In this document: piece after piece, positions 8,115 through 18,546 of the stretch | Position numbering within the stretch: the stretch's first letter is position 1 | How the letters are laid out: each line of letters starts with the position of its first letter | NCBI GenBank assembly: GCA_029250925.1 | Contig: JAQXEH010000030.1 | Location: 62,001-126,000 of the forward strand | Origin: Hellea sp. | GTDB taxonomy: Bacteria > Pseudomonadota > Alphaproteobacteria > Caulobacterales > Maricaulaceae | Length of the DNA: 64,000 nucleotides | Direction: 5' to 3' | Translations under genes and position numbers: made by a program | The notes under the pieces: generated by a model | Database searches by the model: none | What the model saw: the letters and a program-made list of their open reading frames with translations, nothing else | Told to the model about the DNA's origin: nothing

Positions 8115-9650
8115 CTATCTAAACTTTGTATTGCTTTTTCCGTATTTGGTCGGTGACCTTTTAGTGGGCTTTTTAGTGGTTTTTCGATCTGTTTTAAAAG
8201 TTGCTCCGTCTTCTTTTTTAAAGTTCCTCACTTTGCCCTTATTAAACTTTCTCTCTCCCCTGGGTTTATCTTTATTCCACTGTTTTCTTTTTTGATCTGT
8301 ATCAGTTCTGGCTTTTTGGTCGCCTTCTTTTCCGTCACGTTTTTTATATTTATTTGAATTATTATCTCTTTCAGACTTAGGTCCCTCTGTCTTATTTTTA
8401 TCACCAGAAGATATCGACTTTCTTCTGGATTTACCTCTCCCTTTTCTTCCCTCTTTTTCGACTTCCTGAAGAAGCTCAACAGGTGCGCGAGTTTTTAAAG
8501 CACGGGCTTTTTGCATAAAGTCCTCAGGAAGCTCGTCCACTTTAATGTCATTTTTTAGTAATTTCTGAATTTCTTTGAGGTAAGCTCGTTCTGACTTATC
8601 AACAAAAGCATGGGCAATGCCAGATTTATCAGCTCTTGCAGTCCTACCTATTCTATGGATATATTGCTCGGGAACATTCGGTATTTCATAATTAAATACA
8701 TGACTTATACCTTCAATATCAATCCCCCTTGCCGCTACGTCAGTTGCCACTAGAATTTTAATTTTATCTTCGCGAAAGGCATTGAGTGCCCGTTGTCTTT
8801 GATTCTGAGATTTATTTCCGTGTATAGCCAGGGAGGTTAAGCCAACTTGAGCTAAGCGCTTAACAACACGATCAGCACCATGTTTAGTTCTAGTAAACAC
8901 TAAAGCTCTGAGAACATCAGGCTCTAATAAACATAGTGATAATAGGTCCTGCTTTTCAGCCTTGTTAACAAATGTTATTCTTTGCTTTACCTTTTTGGCT
9001 GTGGAATTGGGCGGGGTAACGGAAACTGTAACAGGGTTATTTAAAAATTGTTCAGCAAGTTTTTTAATTTTTGGGAGCATGGTTGCTGAAAAGAATAACG
9101 TTTGGCGGTTTTTCGGTATTAACGGAATAATCTTCTTTAAGGCATGGATAAAGCCCATATCCATCATTTGGTCCGCTTCGTCTAAAATAAGCACTTCAAT
9201 CTTTCCTAGGCTAATGCTTCCTCTTTCAATTAGATCAATAAGGCGTCCAGGGGTAGCCACAACGATCTCATTTCCACGCACGAGCTGGTTGATTTGCTGC
9301 TTAATACTTACTCCGCCATATATAGTTGCGATGGATAAATATTCCATTTCACTTCCATAATCACGCAATGATTTTGTAATTTGATAAGCTAGCTCACGTG
9401 TGGGTGCAAGAATCAGGGCCCGAGGCTCCTTTGCGGCAGGTCGTAGTTTATTTACGCAAAGATGATTTAGAAGCGGAAGGGAAAAAGCAGCAGTTTTTCC
9501 CGTGCCTGTTTGCGCAATGCCTAATATATCCTTACCTTCAATGATATGTGGGATGGCTTCCGACTGGATAGGAGTTGGCTTAGAATAACCCAATTTATTA
9601 ATCGCATTAAATATGAGTGAATTGAGGTTTAAAGATTTAAAGTCAGACAT
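8115..9650 (-). CDS. rhlE: DEAD-box RNA helicase, RhlE type
   Basis: ATP-dependent RNA helicase that remodels structured RNA, with likely roles in ribosome assembly or RNA decay. In order: Q motif 'GYSKPTPIQ' (residue 21), Walker A 'AQTGTGKT' (46-53), 'PTRELA', 'DEAD' (about 150), 'SAT', and motif VI 'HRIGRTAR'. After about residue 390 comes a tail of roughly 110 residues very rich in Lys, Arg, Asp and Asn, the usual disordered RNA-binding extension of RhlE proteins. 511 residues in total. The RhlE assignment over other DEAD subfamilies rests on the Q-motif region and the tail, so the symbol is probable rather than certain. Confidence 0.85.
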   Translation of the reverse strand: MSDFKSLNLNSLIFNAINKLGYSKPTPIQSEAIPHIIEGKDILGIAQTGTGKTAAFSLPLLNHLCVNKLRPAAKEPRALILAPTRELAYQITKSLRDYGSEMEYLSIATIYGGVSIKQQINQLVRGNEIVVATPGRLIDLIERGSISLGKIEVLILDEADQMMDMGFIHALKKIIPLIPKNRQTLFFSATMLPKIKKLAEQFLNNPVTVSVTPPNSTAKKVKQRITFVNKAEKQDLLSLCLLEPDVLRALVFTRTKHGADRVVKRLAQVGLTSLAIHGNKSQNQRQRALNAFREDKIKILVATDVAARGIDIEGISHVFNYEIPNVPEQYIHRIGRTARADKSGIAHAFVDKSERAYLKEIQKLLKNDIKVDELPEDFMQKARALKTRAPVELLQEVEKEGRKGRGKSRRKSISSGDKNKTEGPKSERDNNSNKYKKRDGKEGDQKARTDTDQKRKQWNKDKPRGERKFNKGKVRNFKKEDGATFKTDRKTTKKPTKRSPTKYGKSNTKFR

Positions 9651-9824
9651 AACTGCTCGATTGTTTTAGGCTAATTCGGTTAAACCAAGAGAGGAAACAC
9701 GCTATAGTGTAAAAGCCTATCACAGCACAATGACCTGCCGTTAAGGACCTCTTAGAGAAATGTCAAACAATGAAAAAATTATTTCTATTAATGAGTGTAC
9801 TATAGTAAACTATCAAAGGTAATA

Positions 9825-10703
9825 TTATTTCTCAACCGTACTATTATTTCTTATCAAAATTAAACCAACACCACTCAAGACTATCAGTCCACCAAATAAT
9901 AATTGCGGGCTAATGTTTTCATTTAATATTAGTACACTTGCGACAACGGCGATAACTGTTGTCATTAAACCAGCAGTAGACACAACATATATTGGTAGGC
10001 GTTGAAGTAACCAATAATAAGAACCATGAGCTACGATAGAAACAAGCAAAGAAGAATAAGCTAGAGCAAATATAAAGTTCAATCGGTTGTTTGGTTGAAA
10101 AGCTTTTAATTGTTCACTTTCGAGAAGGATTGTTAGTGGCCATAGTACTATAGAACCTATAACGGCAAACCAAGAAAGGAGTTGCAACGGACCTACGCTC
10201 CGAACAAATTTAACTAATACAGCACCTACAGCTTCACTAAAAGCAGCCCCAATCATCAAAAGAACTCCAAATAAATAATAAGGGCCTGCCGCTTCGTATG
10301 GCCTCGCAAATGAAATTATTATTACTCCCAAAAGAGCTAAAGTAATTCCTAGTGTTTTGAACCTACCAATCTTATCTTTAAAAATTATCATAGATAGTAT
10401 TATGGAAAAAGGCACATACAGTTCTATCATAACCGCAGCTGTTGATGCTGTAGTGTACTTTAAAGCTGGAAACATAAAAGCATAGTTTAGGGCTCCATAA
10501 CCTAAACCCGCCCCTAAAATTGGCTTCATCAGTTTGCCATGCCACTTTAACCACGGTAACATAATTATTGCGACCAAGCTCATTCGTACAGCAGCATAAA
10601 ATAATGGGTCTGCTGTATATCCAACAGTTAATTTCATCACTATAAAATGTAAGCCCCAGATCAAACAAACAAGGAGTAAAACCATAAATTCGCGATATGT
10701 CAT
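9825..10703 (-). CDS. EamA/DMT-family transporter
   Basis: 292-residue inner-membrane carrier of the drug/metabolite transporter superfamily. Ten hydrophobic segments form two EamA repeats; 'LIWGLHFIVMK' opens the first and 'GGLIVLSGVGLILI' closes the second. Members export amino acids, purines or other metabolites, and the substrate cannot be predicted. The start codon is 29 bp downstream of the stop of the SnoaL-like gene, so the two may be co-transcribed. No clear terminator follows. Confidence 0.82.
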   Translation of the reverse strand: MTYREFMVLLLVCLIWGLHFIVMKLTVGYTADPLFYAAVRMSLVAIIMLPWLKWHGKLMKPILGAGLGYGALNYAFMFPALKYTTASTAAVMIELYVPFSIILSMIIFKDKIGRFKTLGITLALLGVIIISFARPYEAAGPYYLFGVLLMIGAAFSEAVGAVLVKFVRSVGPLQLLSWFAVIGSIVLWPLTILLESEQLKAFQPNNRLNFIFALAYSSLLVSIVAHGSYYWLLQRLPIYVVSTAGLMTTVIAVVASVLILNENISPQLLFGGLIVLSGVGLILIRNNSTVEK

Positions 10704-10732
10704 ATAATCTTACCTTTACACATCAAGATTGA

Positions 10733-11131
10733 TTAGTTTTCTCCATCTGCACCTAAGGCTAGTACATTTCCCATGTATTCATGGATAATTTTTACAGCTT
10801 TAAGAGGACGGATCATTACCTTAAAGTCAGTTATTTCGCCTCCATCATTCCATGAAATAATATCAACACCATTAATAACTATATCATTTATATAAAATTG
10901 GAACTCTAGTACTGCCTGGTTATCACTAGTGACTTCACGAACATACTCGAAAGTACCGTTAGTAAAGACTTTAAACGCAGCAGATAAGTATTTTATAGTG
11001 AGTTCCTTTCCTATTTGTGGCGTATGAACTACAGGGGAATGAAAGACACAATCCTCAGAAATTAAATTATCAAGACCACCAATATTTCTAAAGCTTACTA
11101 TACTGTGCCAAGAACCTAAAGTATCAATCAT
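10733..11131 (-). CDS. SnoaL-like / NTF2-fold protein
   Basis: 132 residues with the layout of the SnoaL-like NTF2 superfamily: an N-terminal helix followed by 'LISEDCVFHSPVVHTP', and later strands 'YINDIVINGVDIISW' and 'GEITDFKVMIRP'. The fold hosts isomerases, hydrolases and binding proteins; no catalytic set can be assigned. It lies between pnp (upstream, separated by a terminator) and an EamA transporter. If co-transcribed it might handle the exported compound, which is inference only. Confidence 0.65.
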   Translation of the reverse strand: MIDTLGSWHSIVSFRNIGGLDNLISEDCVFHSPVVHTPQIGKELTIKYLSAAFKVFTNGTFEYVREVTSDNQAVLEFQFYINDIVINGVDIISWNDGGEITDFKVMIRPLKAVKIIHEYMGNVLALGADGEN

Positions 11132-11160
11132 ATTTGTCTTTCTTTAACCAAAGAATAAAA

Positions 11161-11189
11161 ATAAAAAAAGCCAGCCCGTAAGCTGACTT
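11161..11189 (-). terminator. Rho-independent terminator of pnp
   Basis: Minus strand AAGTCAGC-TTACGG-GCTGGCTT (8 bp, one G-U) followed by a T-rich run, 25 bp past the pnp stop codon. It closes the long nusA-infB-pnp gene series. Confidence 0.85.
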
Positions 11190-11213
11190 ATTTATTTTTA
11201 AAATAGAAAAATT

Positions 11214-13427
11214 TTAGTCTTCATCTTTTTTCGCCTTCGTACGTCTTTTACGCTTCGGCTTTTCTTCATCTTTATCTTTGTCTTTATTACTGTCTTTATT
11301 ATCTTCACGCGGTTCACGAGGTATTTCAAGTCCAGTCTCTTGATCTACATATTTCATAGCAAGACGAACTTTACCTCTGTCATCAAAGCCCATAAGCTTA
11401 ACATAAACCTCTTGACCTTCTTTCAAATGGTCAGAAGGGTGGTTAACACGTTCTGGTAAGATCTGCGAAACGTGAACTAGGCCATCTTTTTTCCCAAAGA
11501 AGTTTACAAAGGCCCCAAAGTCTACAACTTTGACTACCTTACCCTTATAGATGACTCCAGCTTCCGGCTCGGCGGTAAGGCTGTGAATCCATTCCTTTGC
11601 GGCTTCTATAGATTTCTTATCCGTTGAAGCAATTTTAATCGTTCCATCGTCTTCAACTGAAACACGGGCCCCTGTTGTATCAACAATCTCACGGATAACC
11701 TTTCCGCCAGTCCCTATGACATCACGGATTTTGTCAACTGGGATTTTTACTGTTTCAATACGAGGTGCAAATTCTCCAACCTCTTCGCGTGAAACCTCTA
11801 AAGATTTATTCATCTCACCTAATATATGGAGTCGACCAGCATTAGCTTGCTCCAAGGCAGTTGTCATAATTTCTTCGGATATACCTGCAATTTTTATATC
11901 CATTTGTAATGATGTAATACCTTCTGAAGTGCCCGCAACTTTAAAGTCCATATCACCTAAATGATCCTCATCGCCTAAGATATCTGAAAGAACAGCAATG
12001 CCATCGTCTTCTTTTATAAGGCCCATAGCGATGCCTGATACAGGCCGTTTTAACGGTACTCCTGCATCCATCATTGCTAAAGAACAACCGCAAACGGTAG
12101 CCATGGAGGAAGAGCCATTGGACTCCATAATCTCAGAGACTAAACGAATAGTGTATGGGAAATCTTCAGGTGCTGGAAGCACTGCCTGCAGAGCTCTCCA
12201 GGCTAATTTTCCGTGACCTTGCTCTCTTCTTGATGTGCCGCCCATTCTTCCAGCTTCGCCAACTGAATAAGGAGGAAAATTATAATGTAGAAGAAATTTA
12301 TTTTTAATTGTGCCAGTTAGCTGATCGACAAACTGCTCGTCATCTGAAGTTCCTAATGTTGCTACGCAAAGGGCTTGTGTTTCGCCCCGAGTAAATAAAG
12401 CTGAGCCGTGTGTACGTGGTAACATGCCCGCTTCAGATACAATTGGACGAACCTCGTCTAACTTACGTCCATCAATTCTTTTCTTTGTTTTTATTACTGT
12501 AGACCTAACAGTAGATGATTCGATTGACTTGAAGACGTCAGAGAAAATATTATCAGCCATGCCATCAGGATTTGTTTCTGATCGACCTAACTCGTCCCAT
12601 GCAGATGATCGTGTCTCACGAAGTGCATCTTGGCGCTCCATTTTATCTGTTAATTTATAGGCTGCTTTAATTCCTTTTTCTGCAACTTTTTTCATAGATT
12701 TCTTAGCATCTGTAAGATCAGCAGCTTTGAACTCCCAAGCTGGTTTTCCTGCAGATTTAGCTAGCTTTTTGATGGCTTTTATAACGTCTTGGCATGACTC
12801 ATGAGCATACATTACCGCACCAAGCATTTGCTCTTCAGTTAATTCTTTTGCTTCTGACTCAACCATCATAACTGCATCCGATGTACCAGCCACGACAAGA
12901 TCTAAATCAGAATCATTGAGTTCACTTAAAGTAGGGTTAAGAACATAATCGCCTTCAATCAAACCAATTCTAGCTGCCGCAATAGGACCTTGGAAGGGAA
13001 CTCCCGATATCGTTAAAGCTGCAGACGCTGCAATCATTCCAAGCACATCCGGTTCATTCTCAAGGTCATGTTGAAGAACTGTAATAACTACCTGAACTTC
13101 ATTTTTAAAACCTTTCGGAAATAAAGGCCGGATTGGTCTATCCGTTAACCGAGCTATTAGTGTTTCTCTTTCTGTTGGTCGGCCTTCACGTTTAAAATAT
13201 CCGCCTGGCACTTTGCCCGCAGCATAAAATTTTTCCATATAATTAACCGTTAGTGGAAAAAAGCTTTGTCCCGGTTTTTCAGACCTTGCCGCGCAAACAG
13301 TGGCTAACAAAACTGTTTCGCCATAAGTTGCCAGAACTGCTCCATCGGCTTGACGTGCCATCCCGCCTGTTTCTAATTTAAGAGGGCGGCCTGCCCAATC
13401 GATCTCTACTGTGTGTTTATTAAACAT
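11214..13427 (-). CDS. pnp: Polyribonucleotide nucleotidyltransferase (PNPase)
   Basis: Phosphorolytic 3'-5' exoribonuclease of the RNA degradosome. 737 residues: two RNase PH-type domains (about 10-230 and 310-550) with the characteristic '[17 protein letters not shown]' and '[13 protein letters not shown]' regions, then a KH domain ('[13 protein letters not shown]', about 560) and an S1 domain ('[16 protein letters not shown]'-like, about 620-690). A tail of roughly 40 residues rich in Lys, Asp and Glu makes it longer than the E. coli enzyme. It lies downstream of rpsO across a gap with two stem-loops, the classical site of processing and autocontrol in E. coli. Confidence 0.97.
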   Translation of the reverse strand: MFNKHTVEIDWAGRPLKLETGGMARQADGAVLATYGETVLLATVCAARSEKPGQSFFPLTVNYMEKFYAAGKVPGGYFKREGRPTERETLIARLTDRPIRPLFPKGFKNEVQVVITVLQHDLENEPDVLGMIAASAALTISGVPFQGPIAAARIGLIEGDYVLNPTLSELNDSDLDLVVAGTSDAVMMVESEAKELTEEQMLGAVMYAHESCQDVIKAIKKLAKSAGKPAWEFKAADLTDAKKSMKKVAEKGIKAAYKLTDKMERQDALRETRSSAWDELGRSETNPDGMADNIFSDVFKSIESSTVRSTVIKTKKRIDGRKLDEVRPIVSEAGMLPRTHGSALFTRGETQALCVATLGTSDDEQFVDQLTGTIKNKFLLHYNFPPYSVGEAGRMGGTSRREQGHGKLAWRALQAVLPAPEDFPYTIRLVSEIMESNGSSSMATVCGCSLAMMDAGVPLKRPVSGIAMGLIKEDDGIAVLSDILGDEDHLGDMDFKVAGTSEGITSLQMDIKIAGISEEIMTTALEQANAGRLHILGEMNKSLEVSREEVGEFAPRIETVKIPVDKIRDVIGTGGKVIREIVDTTGARVSVEDDGTIKIASTDKKSIEAAKEWIHSLTAEPEAGVIYKGKVVKVVDFGAFVNFFGKKDGLVHVSQILPERVNHPSDHLKEGQEVYVKLMGFDDRGKVRLAMKYVDQETGLEIPREPREDNKDSNKDKDKDEEKPKRKRRTKAKKDED

Positions 13428-13501
13428 ATCGTACTTTTTCTTTCTTCATCGTACATATACCAAAGTATTTTGTTCCTTTGGATTCGCGCTTCATGCGCAT
13501 A

Positions 13502-13521
13502 TTACACATTAAAATGTGTAA
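13502..13521. repeat. Palindromic stem-loop in the rpsO-pnp gap
   Basis: TTACACATT-AA-AATGTGTAA, perfect 9-bp arms. It lies between the rpsO hairpin and pnp, inside the pnp leader if transcription reads through. A possible RNase III or PNPase autoregulation structure, by analogy with E. coli. Confidence 0.5.
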
Positions 13522-13543
13522 AAGGCCGCCCGAATTGGCAGCC
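13520..13543 (-). terminator. Partial terminator or processing hairpin after rpsO
   Basis: Minus strand GGCTGCC-AATTCG-GGCGGCC (7 bp, one G-U) followed by only four T residues, 22 bp after the rpsO stop. Read-through into pnp is expected from the conserved operon order. Confidence 0.6.
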
Positions 13544-13565
13544 CCTATAGTTTTTAAAGGCTAGC

Positions 13566-13835
13566 TTAGTGCCGTAGCCCTAATTTTTCGATTACGACCT
13601 TATAACGGGCCTCATCTTTTTTCTTTAAGTAAGCCAAAAGACGTCTTCGCTTTGCAACCATTGCTAATAAACCTCTACGCGAGTGATTGTCTTTTTTATT
13701 AGTTTTAAAATGCTCAGTTAAAGTTTTAATTCTATCAGTAAGAATTGCAACCTGAACTTCAGGTGATCCAGTATCCCCTGGTTTTGTGGCGTATTCGTTG
13801 ATCAACGCTGTTTTGCGTTCTTGTGTGATCGACAT
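13566..13835 (-). CDS. rpsO: 30S ribosomal protein S15
   Basis: 89 residues from the start chosen here (MSITQERK), the standard S15 length, binding 16S rRNA in the central domain. Signature '[17 protein letters not shown]' followed by '[19 protein letters not shown]' is typical. The ORF track adds 26 upstream residues that overlap the end of truB. The true start is ATG 13835, preceded by GGAG. It lies 19 bp after truB and upstream of pnp. Confidence 0.97.
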   Translation of the reverse strand: MSITQERKTALINEYATKPGDTGSPEVQVAILTDRIKTLTEHFKTNKKDNHSRRGLLAMVAKRRRLLAYLKKKDEARYKVVIEKLGLRH

Positions 13836-13854
13836 CGTAATTCTCCATATTAAT

Positions 13855-14760
13855 TTATAAATTAAACACTCTCTTGGGCTTATGATAACCCTCGGAAGTG
13901 CTACAAATAGCAACTGCTTTATTATCTAACATAGCTAAAATCCAATCAGGATGTTCAGCACTACCAGCTAATTTATTTACAATTGCACGTCCGTGTTTTA
14001 ATTCAGTGGCTTCAAATTCTGTAATGGCTAGCACCGGGATGTCGTCCAGTGCAGTCTCTACAGGCCTCAGAGCCTTTAAAACGTCGCCCCTATGACAGAG
14101 ATTTTCAAGTTCGTCTAGCGAAAAAGAATGGTTTAAATTGAAAGGCCCCACACTTGTTCGGCGAAGCATAGTAACATGGCCACAAGCATTAAGACTCAAA
14201 GCTAAATCTCTTGCTAAGGAACGGATATATGTTCCTTTTCCACAAATCACCCTAAAAGATGCCGAATTTTCATCATGCTTAGTTAATGTGAAAGTCTCAA
14301 CTAAGACCTGTCGTGATTTAATATCTACGACCTCACCCGAGCGCGCTAGTTCATAAGAACGCTTACCATTGATCTTAATTGCTGAATAGCGAGGGGGGAC
14401 TTGGTTAATCATACCTACAAAGTTTTTAAGTTGGCACTTTATGGCTTCTGTGGTTGGCCTAACCTCCGAGATAGAAATAACCTTTCCTTCCTTATCTAAG
14501 GTATCTGTATTTTCTCCAAATGTGAGGGTAAACTCATAAGTTTTTTGTGCATCCATCAAGAATGAAACGGTTTTAGTTGCCTCGCCCAAAGCAATAGGCA
14601 AAATACCTGTGGCTAATGGATCTAATGTTCCTGCATGGCCAGCTTTTTGAGCTGAAAAAAGGCGTCGAACCCTTCCTACTGAGGGCGTTGAACCTAAACT
14701 ATAGGGTTTGTCCAAAATTACCCAACCGCTTACAGGGTTACCTTTACGCTTTCGTGCCAT
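13855..14760 (-). CDS. truB: tRNA pseudouridine-55 synthase
   Basis: Makes pseudouridine 55 in the T loop of tRNAs. 301 residues. The catalytic aspartate is Asp47 in '[12 protein letters not shown]', and '[13 protein letters not shown]' is the conserved motif of the second half. A short C-terminal PUA-like segment follows. It lies between rbfA (11-bp gap) and rpsO, the usual order in this translation cluster. Confidence 0.96.
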   Translation of the reverse strand: MARKRKGNPVSGWVILDKPYSLGSTPSVGRVRRLFSAQKAGHAGTLDPLATGILPIALGEATKTVSFLMDAQKTYEFTLTFGENTDTLDKEGKVISISEVRPTTEAIKCQLKNFVGMINQVPPRYSAIKINGKRSYELARSGEVVDIKSRQVLVETFTLTKHDENSASFRVICGKGTYIRSLARDLALSLNACGHVTMLRRTSVGPFNLNHSFSLDELENLCHRGDVLKALRPVETALDDIPVLAITEFEATELKHGRAIVNKLAGSAEHPDWILAMLDNKAVAICSTSEGYHKPKRVFNL

Positions 14761-14771
14761 AAGAGCCCACT

Positions 14772-15149
14772 TTAAATCAAGTCCTGCCTAACTTTTGGTT
14801 GGTCCAGTAAACGCGCCATGTCTTCTGCTGTGTCAAAGCTCCGGTCTGCAATAAATTTTAATCGAGGTGTTGATTTCATTTCCATTTCTTTACCAAGCCT
14901 GCCGCGTAAAAAAGAACTGCACCGCTGCAAGCCTTGTATGACTTTATCAATATCACCGCCTCCAAGGGGAGCGGCATAGACAAGTGCATGCTTAAGGTCA
15001 GGGGAAGACCTGACTTCTGAGATAGTTACAGAAACTCCTTGCAAATCCACATCACGGATATTTTCTTTTGCTAAAATTTCCGCTAAGGCCCTTCGAATAA
15101 GCTCGCCGGCCTTTAACTGCCGTTGGGATGGAGGCTTATTTTTAGTCAT
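14772..15149 (-). CDS. rbfA: Ribosome-binding factor A
   Basis: 30S assembly factor that helps mature the 5' end of 16S rRNA, also needed for cold adaptation in E. coli. 125 residues, KH-like fold, with 'VSVTISEVRSSPDLKHALVYAAPLG' as the family core. It lies 76 bp after infB and 11 bp before truB in the conserved operon. Confidence 0.94.
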   Translation of the reverse strand: MTKNKPPSQRQLKAGELIRRALAEILAKENIRDVDLQGVSVTISEVRSSPDLKHALVYAAPLGGGDIDKVIQGLQRCSSFLRGRLGKEMEMKSTPRLKFIADRSFDTAEDMARLLDQPKVRQDLI

Positions 15150-15225
15150 AGATCTTTCCTGATAAAGTAACTTAGCAGTCTAAATAAACGCTTTGAACCG
15201 CTAAATTAGGTCGTTATACAAAAAT

Positions 15226-17748
15226 TTAGTCTAGTTTACGGTCAAGCATCTCAACAGTGAAACATTCAATTTGATCACCTTTGCGCAAATCGTGGTAATT
15301 TAAAAAACCCATTCCGCATTCCATTCCCGCCTGAACTTTTTCTACTTCATCCTTGAAGCGCTTTAGTGTCGAGAGCTCTCCCTCATGGATAACCACATCA
15401 TCACGCAGCAATCTTACTCCAGAACCCCGCTCAACGCGTCCTTCCGTTACCTTAGCTCCAGCTATTTTCCCTAATTTAGAAATATCAAAAATCTCAAGTA
15501 CTTCAGCGTAACCTATAAAGGTTTCTTTTCGCTCAGGTTCCAACATTCCCTCTAGTGCGCCTTTAACTTCATCAATCAAGCCATAGATAATTGAATAATA
15601 ACGGATTTCCACGCCCTCTTTTTCCGCCAGCTCTTTTGCCTGACGATTAGCACGAACATTGAAAGCAATAATGGGGGCATTAGAAGAAGCTGCAAGCTGC
15701 ACGTCTGACTCAGAAATACCGCCAGCAGAAGAGTAAACAACACGAGCTTTAACTTCATCATTACCCAGACTTTCAAGAGATGTTTTAATTGCTTGTGCAG
15801 AACCCTCAACATCTGCTTTCACCAATAAAGGCATTTCAGATGATGTCTTATTTGCTAGCTTAGCCATCATTTGCTCCATGGAAGCAGAACCAGAACTTTT
15901 TGTAATATCCTCTTTTCGTTTCCTAACCCTATACTCTGTAAGCTCTCTAGCTCTTTGTTCTGAGTCAACCACAGCAAAAGGTTCGCCGGGCGCGGGTGCA
16001 CCATCCATTCCCATAACCACAACGGGCGAAGAAGGGCTTGCTACTTTCAATTGAGAGTTACGCTCATCCATCATAGCCTTAACCTTACCCCAATATTCGC
16101 CAGCAACAACAATTTGTCCCCTCTTCAAGGTTCCTCTTTTTACGAGTAAAGTTGCAACAGGGCCGCGGCCCTTCTCAACTTTAGACTCAATGACTAAACC
16201 ATCAGCATTACGTGTTGGATTTGCCTTTAATTCCATCAGTTCCGCCTGATTTGATATAGCTTCAGCTAGGTCAGCTAATCCAGTTTTCTTTTTAGCGGAG
16301 ACCTGAACAGCTTGCACCTCGCCCGACATTGACTCAGTTATAACGTTGTGCTGAAGCAGATCAGTTTCTACTTTTTGTGGGTTAGCATCATAACTATCCA
16401 TTTTGTTTATTGCTATAATAATAGGAGTGTCAGCTGCATGAGCATACTTAATCGATTCAATAGTTTGAGGCATAACACCATCATCGGCAGCAACAACCAA
16501 AACTACAATGTCTACCGCTTGAGCGCCCCTAGTTCGCATTTCAGAAAATGCGGCATGCCCTGGTGTATCTAATACAGTAATCTGTTCGCCTGACTTAAGC
16601 TTAAGTTGATAAGCACCTATATGTTGAGTTATACCGCCTGCTTCTCCAGATGCCACATCAGTGGTTCTTAATGCGTCCAATAGCGAAGTCTTTCCGTGGT
16701 CAACATGCCCCATGACTGCAATTACCGGCGGACGAGGCTTACGATCATTCTCATCAGAAGGCGTATCATCTATAATAAAATTATCCTCCACATCCGCTTC
16801 AGCCACTCGTTTAACTGTGTGCCCAAAGTCTTCGACAACGAGTTGTGCAGTATCTGCATCAAGTATATCATTCATGGTAGCCATTGTGCCTTGTTGCATT
16901 AAATACTTCACAACATCACGGGCTCTTTCTGCCATGCGGTTTGATAACTCAGATAGAGTTATGGCTTCAGGTATTATAACTTCACGCTGTACTTTATCGC
17001 GATCCCCTAATCCACCACGCTGACGCTGCTTTTCTCTTTCTCTTGCTCTCTTAACAGAAGCAAGAGATCTCTGGCGTTCATCATCACCAGCTAATGCAGT
17101 TACAATAGTGAGCTTACCTCTTCTTCTCTTAGTCTCGCCTTTTGATCGTGTGGGTGGTGGTGCCGCACGTTTTTTCTTAACTCGGCCGCCTGCCTTTTCA
17201 ATTTCGCTTAAATTATCATCATCTTTTTTTAATGCAGCGGCTGCACCAACAGGCTTACGAGCAGCAAGCCTGGCAGCCTCTTCTCTCTGACGGTTCTCCT
17301 CTTCCGCTTCTAAACGTTTCAATTCAACTTCTTCTTCAGCTTTCTTTCTGGCTTGCAGCGTAGCCTTCTCAGCAACCATCCTTTGCTCACGCTCTGCTTG
17401 CTCAGCATTTTTCTTTGCATCTCTTACATCTGCCTCAGCCTTAGCAGTACTAAGAGCGCTTTGTCGTTTTTCGTATTCATCTTTGGATAGACCAAGTTTT
17501 TTAGCAGCTAAAGCAACCTCATCAACTTTTGGCTTTACAGGGGGAATTGAAATTTTGGATGCAACTTTGGGTTTAATAACTTCAGTATTTGAACCTGGCC
17601 TTATAATTACTTTTTTCTTTTTTTCTACTACGACAGCCTTTGATCGCCCTCCGGAAAATGACTGCCTTACGGAACCCCTCCCTGAAGAGCTCAGAGATAA
17701 TGGCTTACGGGCAATTTGTTTTTTGTCGTTTGTATCAGTCATTTTCAT
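15226..17748 (-). CDS. infB: Translation initiation factor IF-2
   Basis: GTPase that brings initiator tRNA to the 30S subunit and promotes subunit joining. 840 residues. The first 330 or so are charged, with a long Lys/Glu/Ala coiled-coil stretch. The G domain follows, with G1 'GHVDHGKTS' (about 345), G3 'DTPGHAAF', G4 'NKMD' and G5 'SAKK', then the domain II-IV C-terminal half. An IF2_N-like segment lies before the G domain ('[18 protein letters not shown]'). A second ATG two codons in is an alternative start. It lies downstream of nusA and ylxR. Confidence 0.97.
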   Translation of the reverse strand: MKMTDTNDKKQIARKPLSLSSSGRGSVRQSFSGGRSKAVVVEKKKKVIIRPGSNTEVIKPKVASKISIPPVKPKVDEVALAAKKLGLSKDEYEKRQSALSTAKAEADVRDAKKNAEQAEREQRMVAEKATLQARKKAEEEVELKRLEAEEENRQREEAARLAARKPVGAAAALKKDDDNLSEIEKAGGRVKKKRAAPPPTRSKGETKRRRGKLTIVTALAGDDERQRSLASVKRAREREKQRQRGGLGDRDKVQREVIIPEAITLSELSNRMAERARDVVKYLMQQGTMATMNDILDADTAQLVVEDFGHTVKRVAEADVEDNFIIDDTPSDENDRKPRPPVIAVMGHVDHGKTSLLDALRTTDVASGEAGGITQHIGAYQLKLKSGEQITVLDTPGHAAFSEMRTRGAQAVDIVVLVVAADDGVMPQTIESIKYAHAADTPIIIAINKMDSYDANPQKVETDLLQHNVITESMSGEVQAVQVSAKKKTGLADLAEAISNQAELMELKANPTRNADGLVIESKVEKGRGPVATLLVKRGTLKRGQIVVAGEYWGKVKAMMDERNSQLKVASPSSPVVVMGMDGAPAPGEPFAVVDSEQRARELTEYRVRKRKEDITKSSGSASMEQMMAKLANKTSSEMPLLVKADVEGSAQAIKTSLESLGNDEVKARVVYSSAGGISESDVQLAASSNAPIIAFNVRANRQAKELAEKEGVEIRYYSIIYGLIDEVKGALEGMLEPERKETFIGYAEVLEIFDISKLGKIAGAKVTEGRVERGSGVRLLRDDVVIHEGELSTLKRFKDEVEKVQAGMECGMGFLNYHDLRKGDQIECFTVEMLDRKLD

Positions 17749-17856
17749 CTTTCAAACGGTAAGTCCATTAACCTTACCTTTAATGCGTTTTTTCTAACTT
17801 GCTTTAAGTCGTACAATCTAACGACCTAGCGTTTATATTCAATAAAGAAAAAGTCT

Positions 17857-18537
17857 TTATTTTATTTTTATTTCATGCTCTCTATCAGGCCAGTCCATAG
17901 GCACTAGGTCTACGAAACCAGAGAGTCGCTTTACTTCTATTGTTAATGTCTTGGCAAGCTTTCCTCTTTTTATTCCTGCATGAACAATCGATTCACGGGA
18001 TAAAGCCTCCCCAATTTTATTAGATGAAAAACACCCGACAACAATTGGGTCAGCAAAATTATATTCCCTATTCATTGCTTTAGATAAGGTTCGAATTTTA
18101 CCACGACCATCTGCTGATCCATCCGAAGCCTCAATCCTAATTGCAACTTCTGCCTCTCTTGCCATAGACTGCACTTGATCAAAACCAAGAGATATAGACC
18201 CTGCTTTACGTGCCATAGTAACCAAACCCAACACCCGTCTTGATAATAAACTTTCAGTCATGCTTAGTAAGTCATCCAAAACTTTAACTTTAGATTTAAA
18301 GCTTCTACTAAAAGCAGACTTAGATATAACCTCAGAAAGGGAACTAGAGTCACTACTAACCCAAACACCGCGTCCAGGCAATTTCCCAAGAATATCGGGG
18401 ACAACAACACCTGTTGGATCAGTCACAAATCTTATCATATCATAACGCTCACGAACTTCGCACTTCGCGATACACCTTCGTTCCTTAGGTTTGTGACCGC
18501 GCTTATCAAGATCATTTATTTCTGAAGTTATCTGCAA
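17857..18537 (-). CDS. YlxR (DUF448) fused to an L7Ae-like RNA-binding domain
   Basis: 226 residues. The N-terminal YlxR/DUF448 domain covers about 15-95 ('RRCIAKCEVRERYDMIRF', 'GKLPGRGVWV') and is followed by an L7Ae/L30e-like domain (about 115-210, 'GLVTMARKAGSISLGFDQV'). This two-domain RNA-binding protein is the usual alphaproteobacterial form, encoded between nusA and infB; the single-domain YlxR is common elsewhere. Its role in transcription or translation is not well defined. The start is a TTG with AGG five bases before it, 9 bp after the nusA stop. The 108-bp gap to infB shows only an AT-rich weak inverted repeat. Confidence 0.87.
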   Translation of the reverse strand: MQITSEINDLDKRGHKPKERRCIAKCEVRERYDMIRFVTDPTGVVVPDILGKLPGRGVWVSSDSSSLSEVISKSAFSRSFKSKVKVLDDLLSMTESLLSRRVLGLVTMARKAGSISLGFDQVQSMAREAEVAIRIEASDGSADGRGKIRTLSKAMNREYNFADPIVVGCFSSNKIGEALSRESIVHAGIKRGKLAKTLTIEVKRLSGFVDLVPMDWPDREHEIKIK

Positions 18538-18546
18538 TCAACCAAC

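Noticed and set aside
8228-8479. 83-residue ORF inside the helicase C-terminal tail
   Set aside because: A frame-shifted reading of the Lys/Arg-rich tail; no support as a gene.
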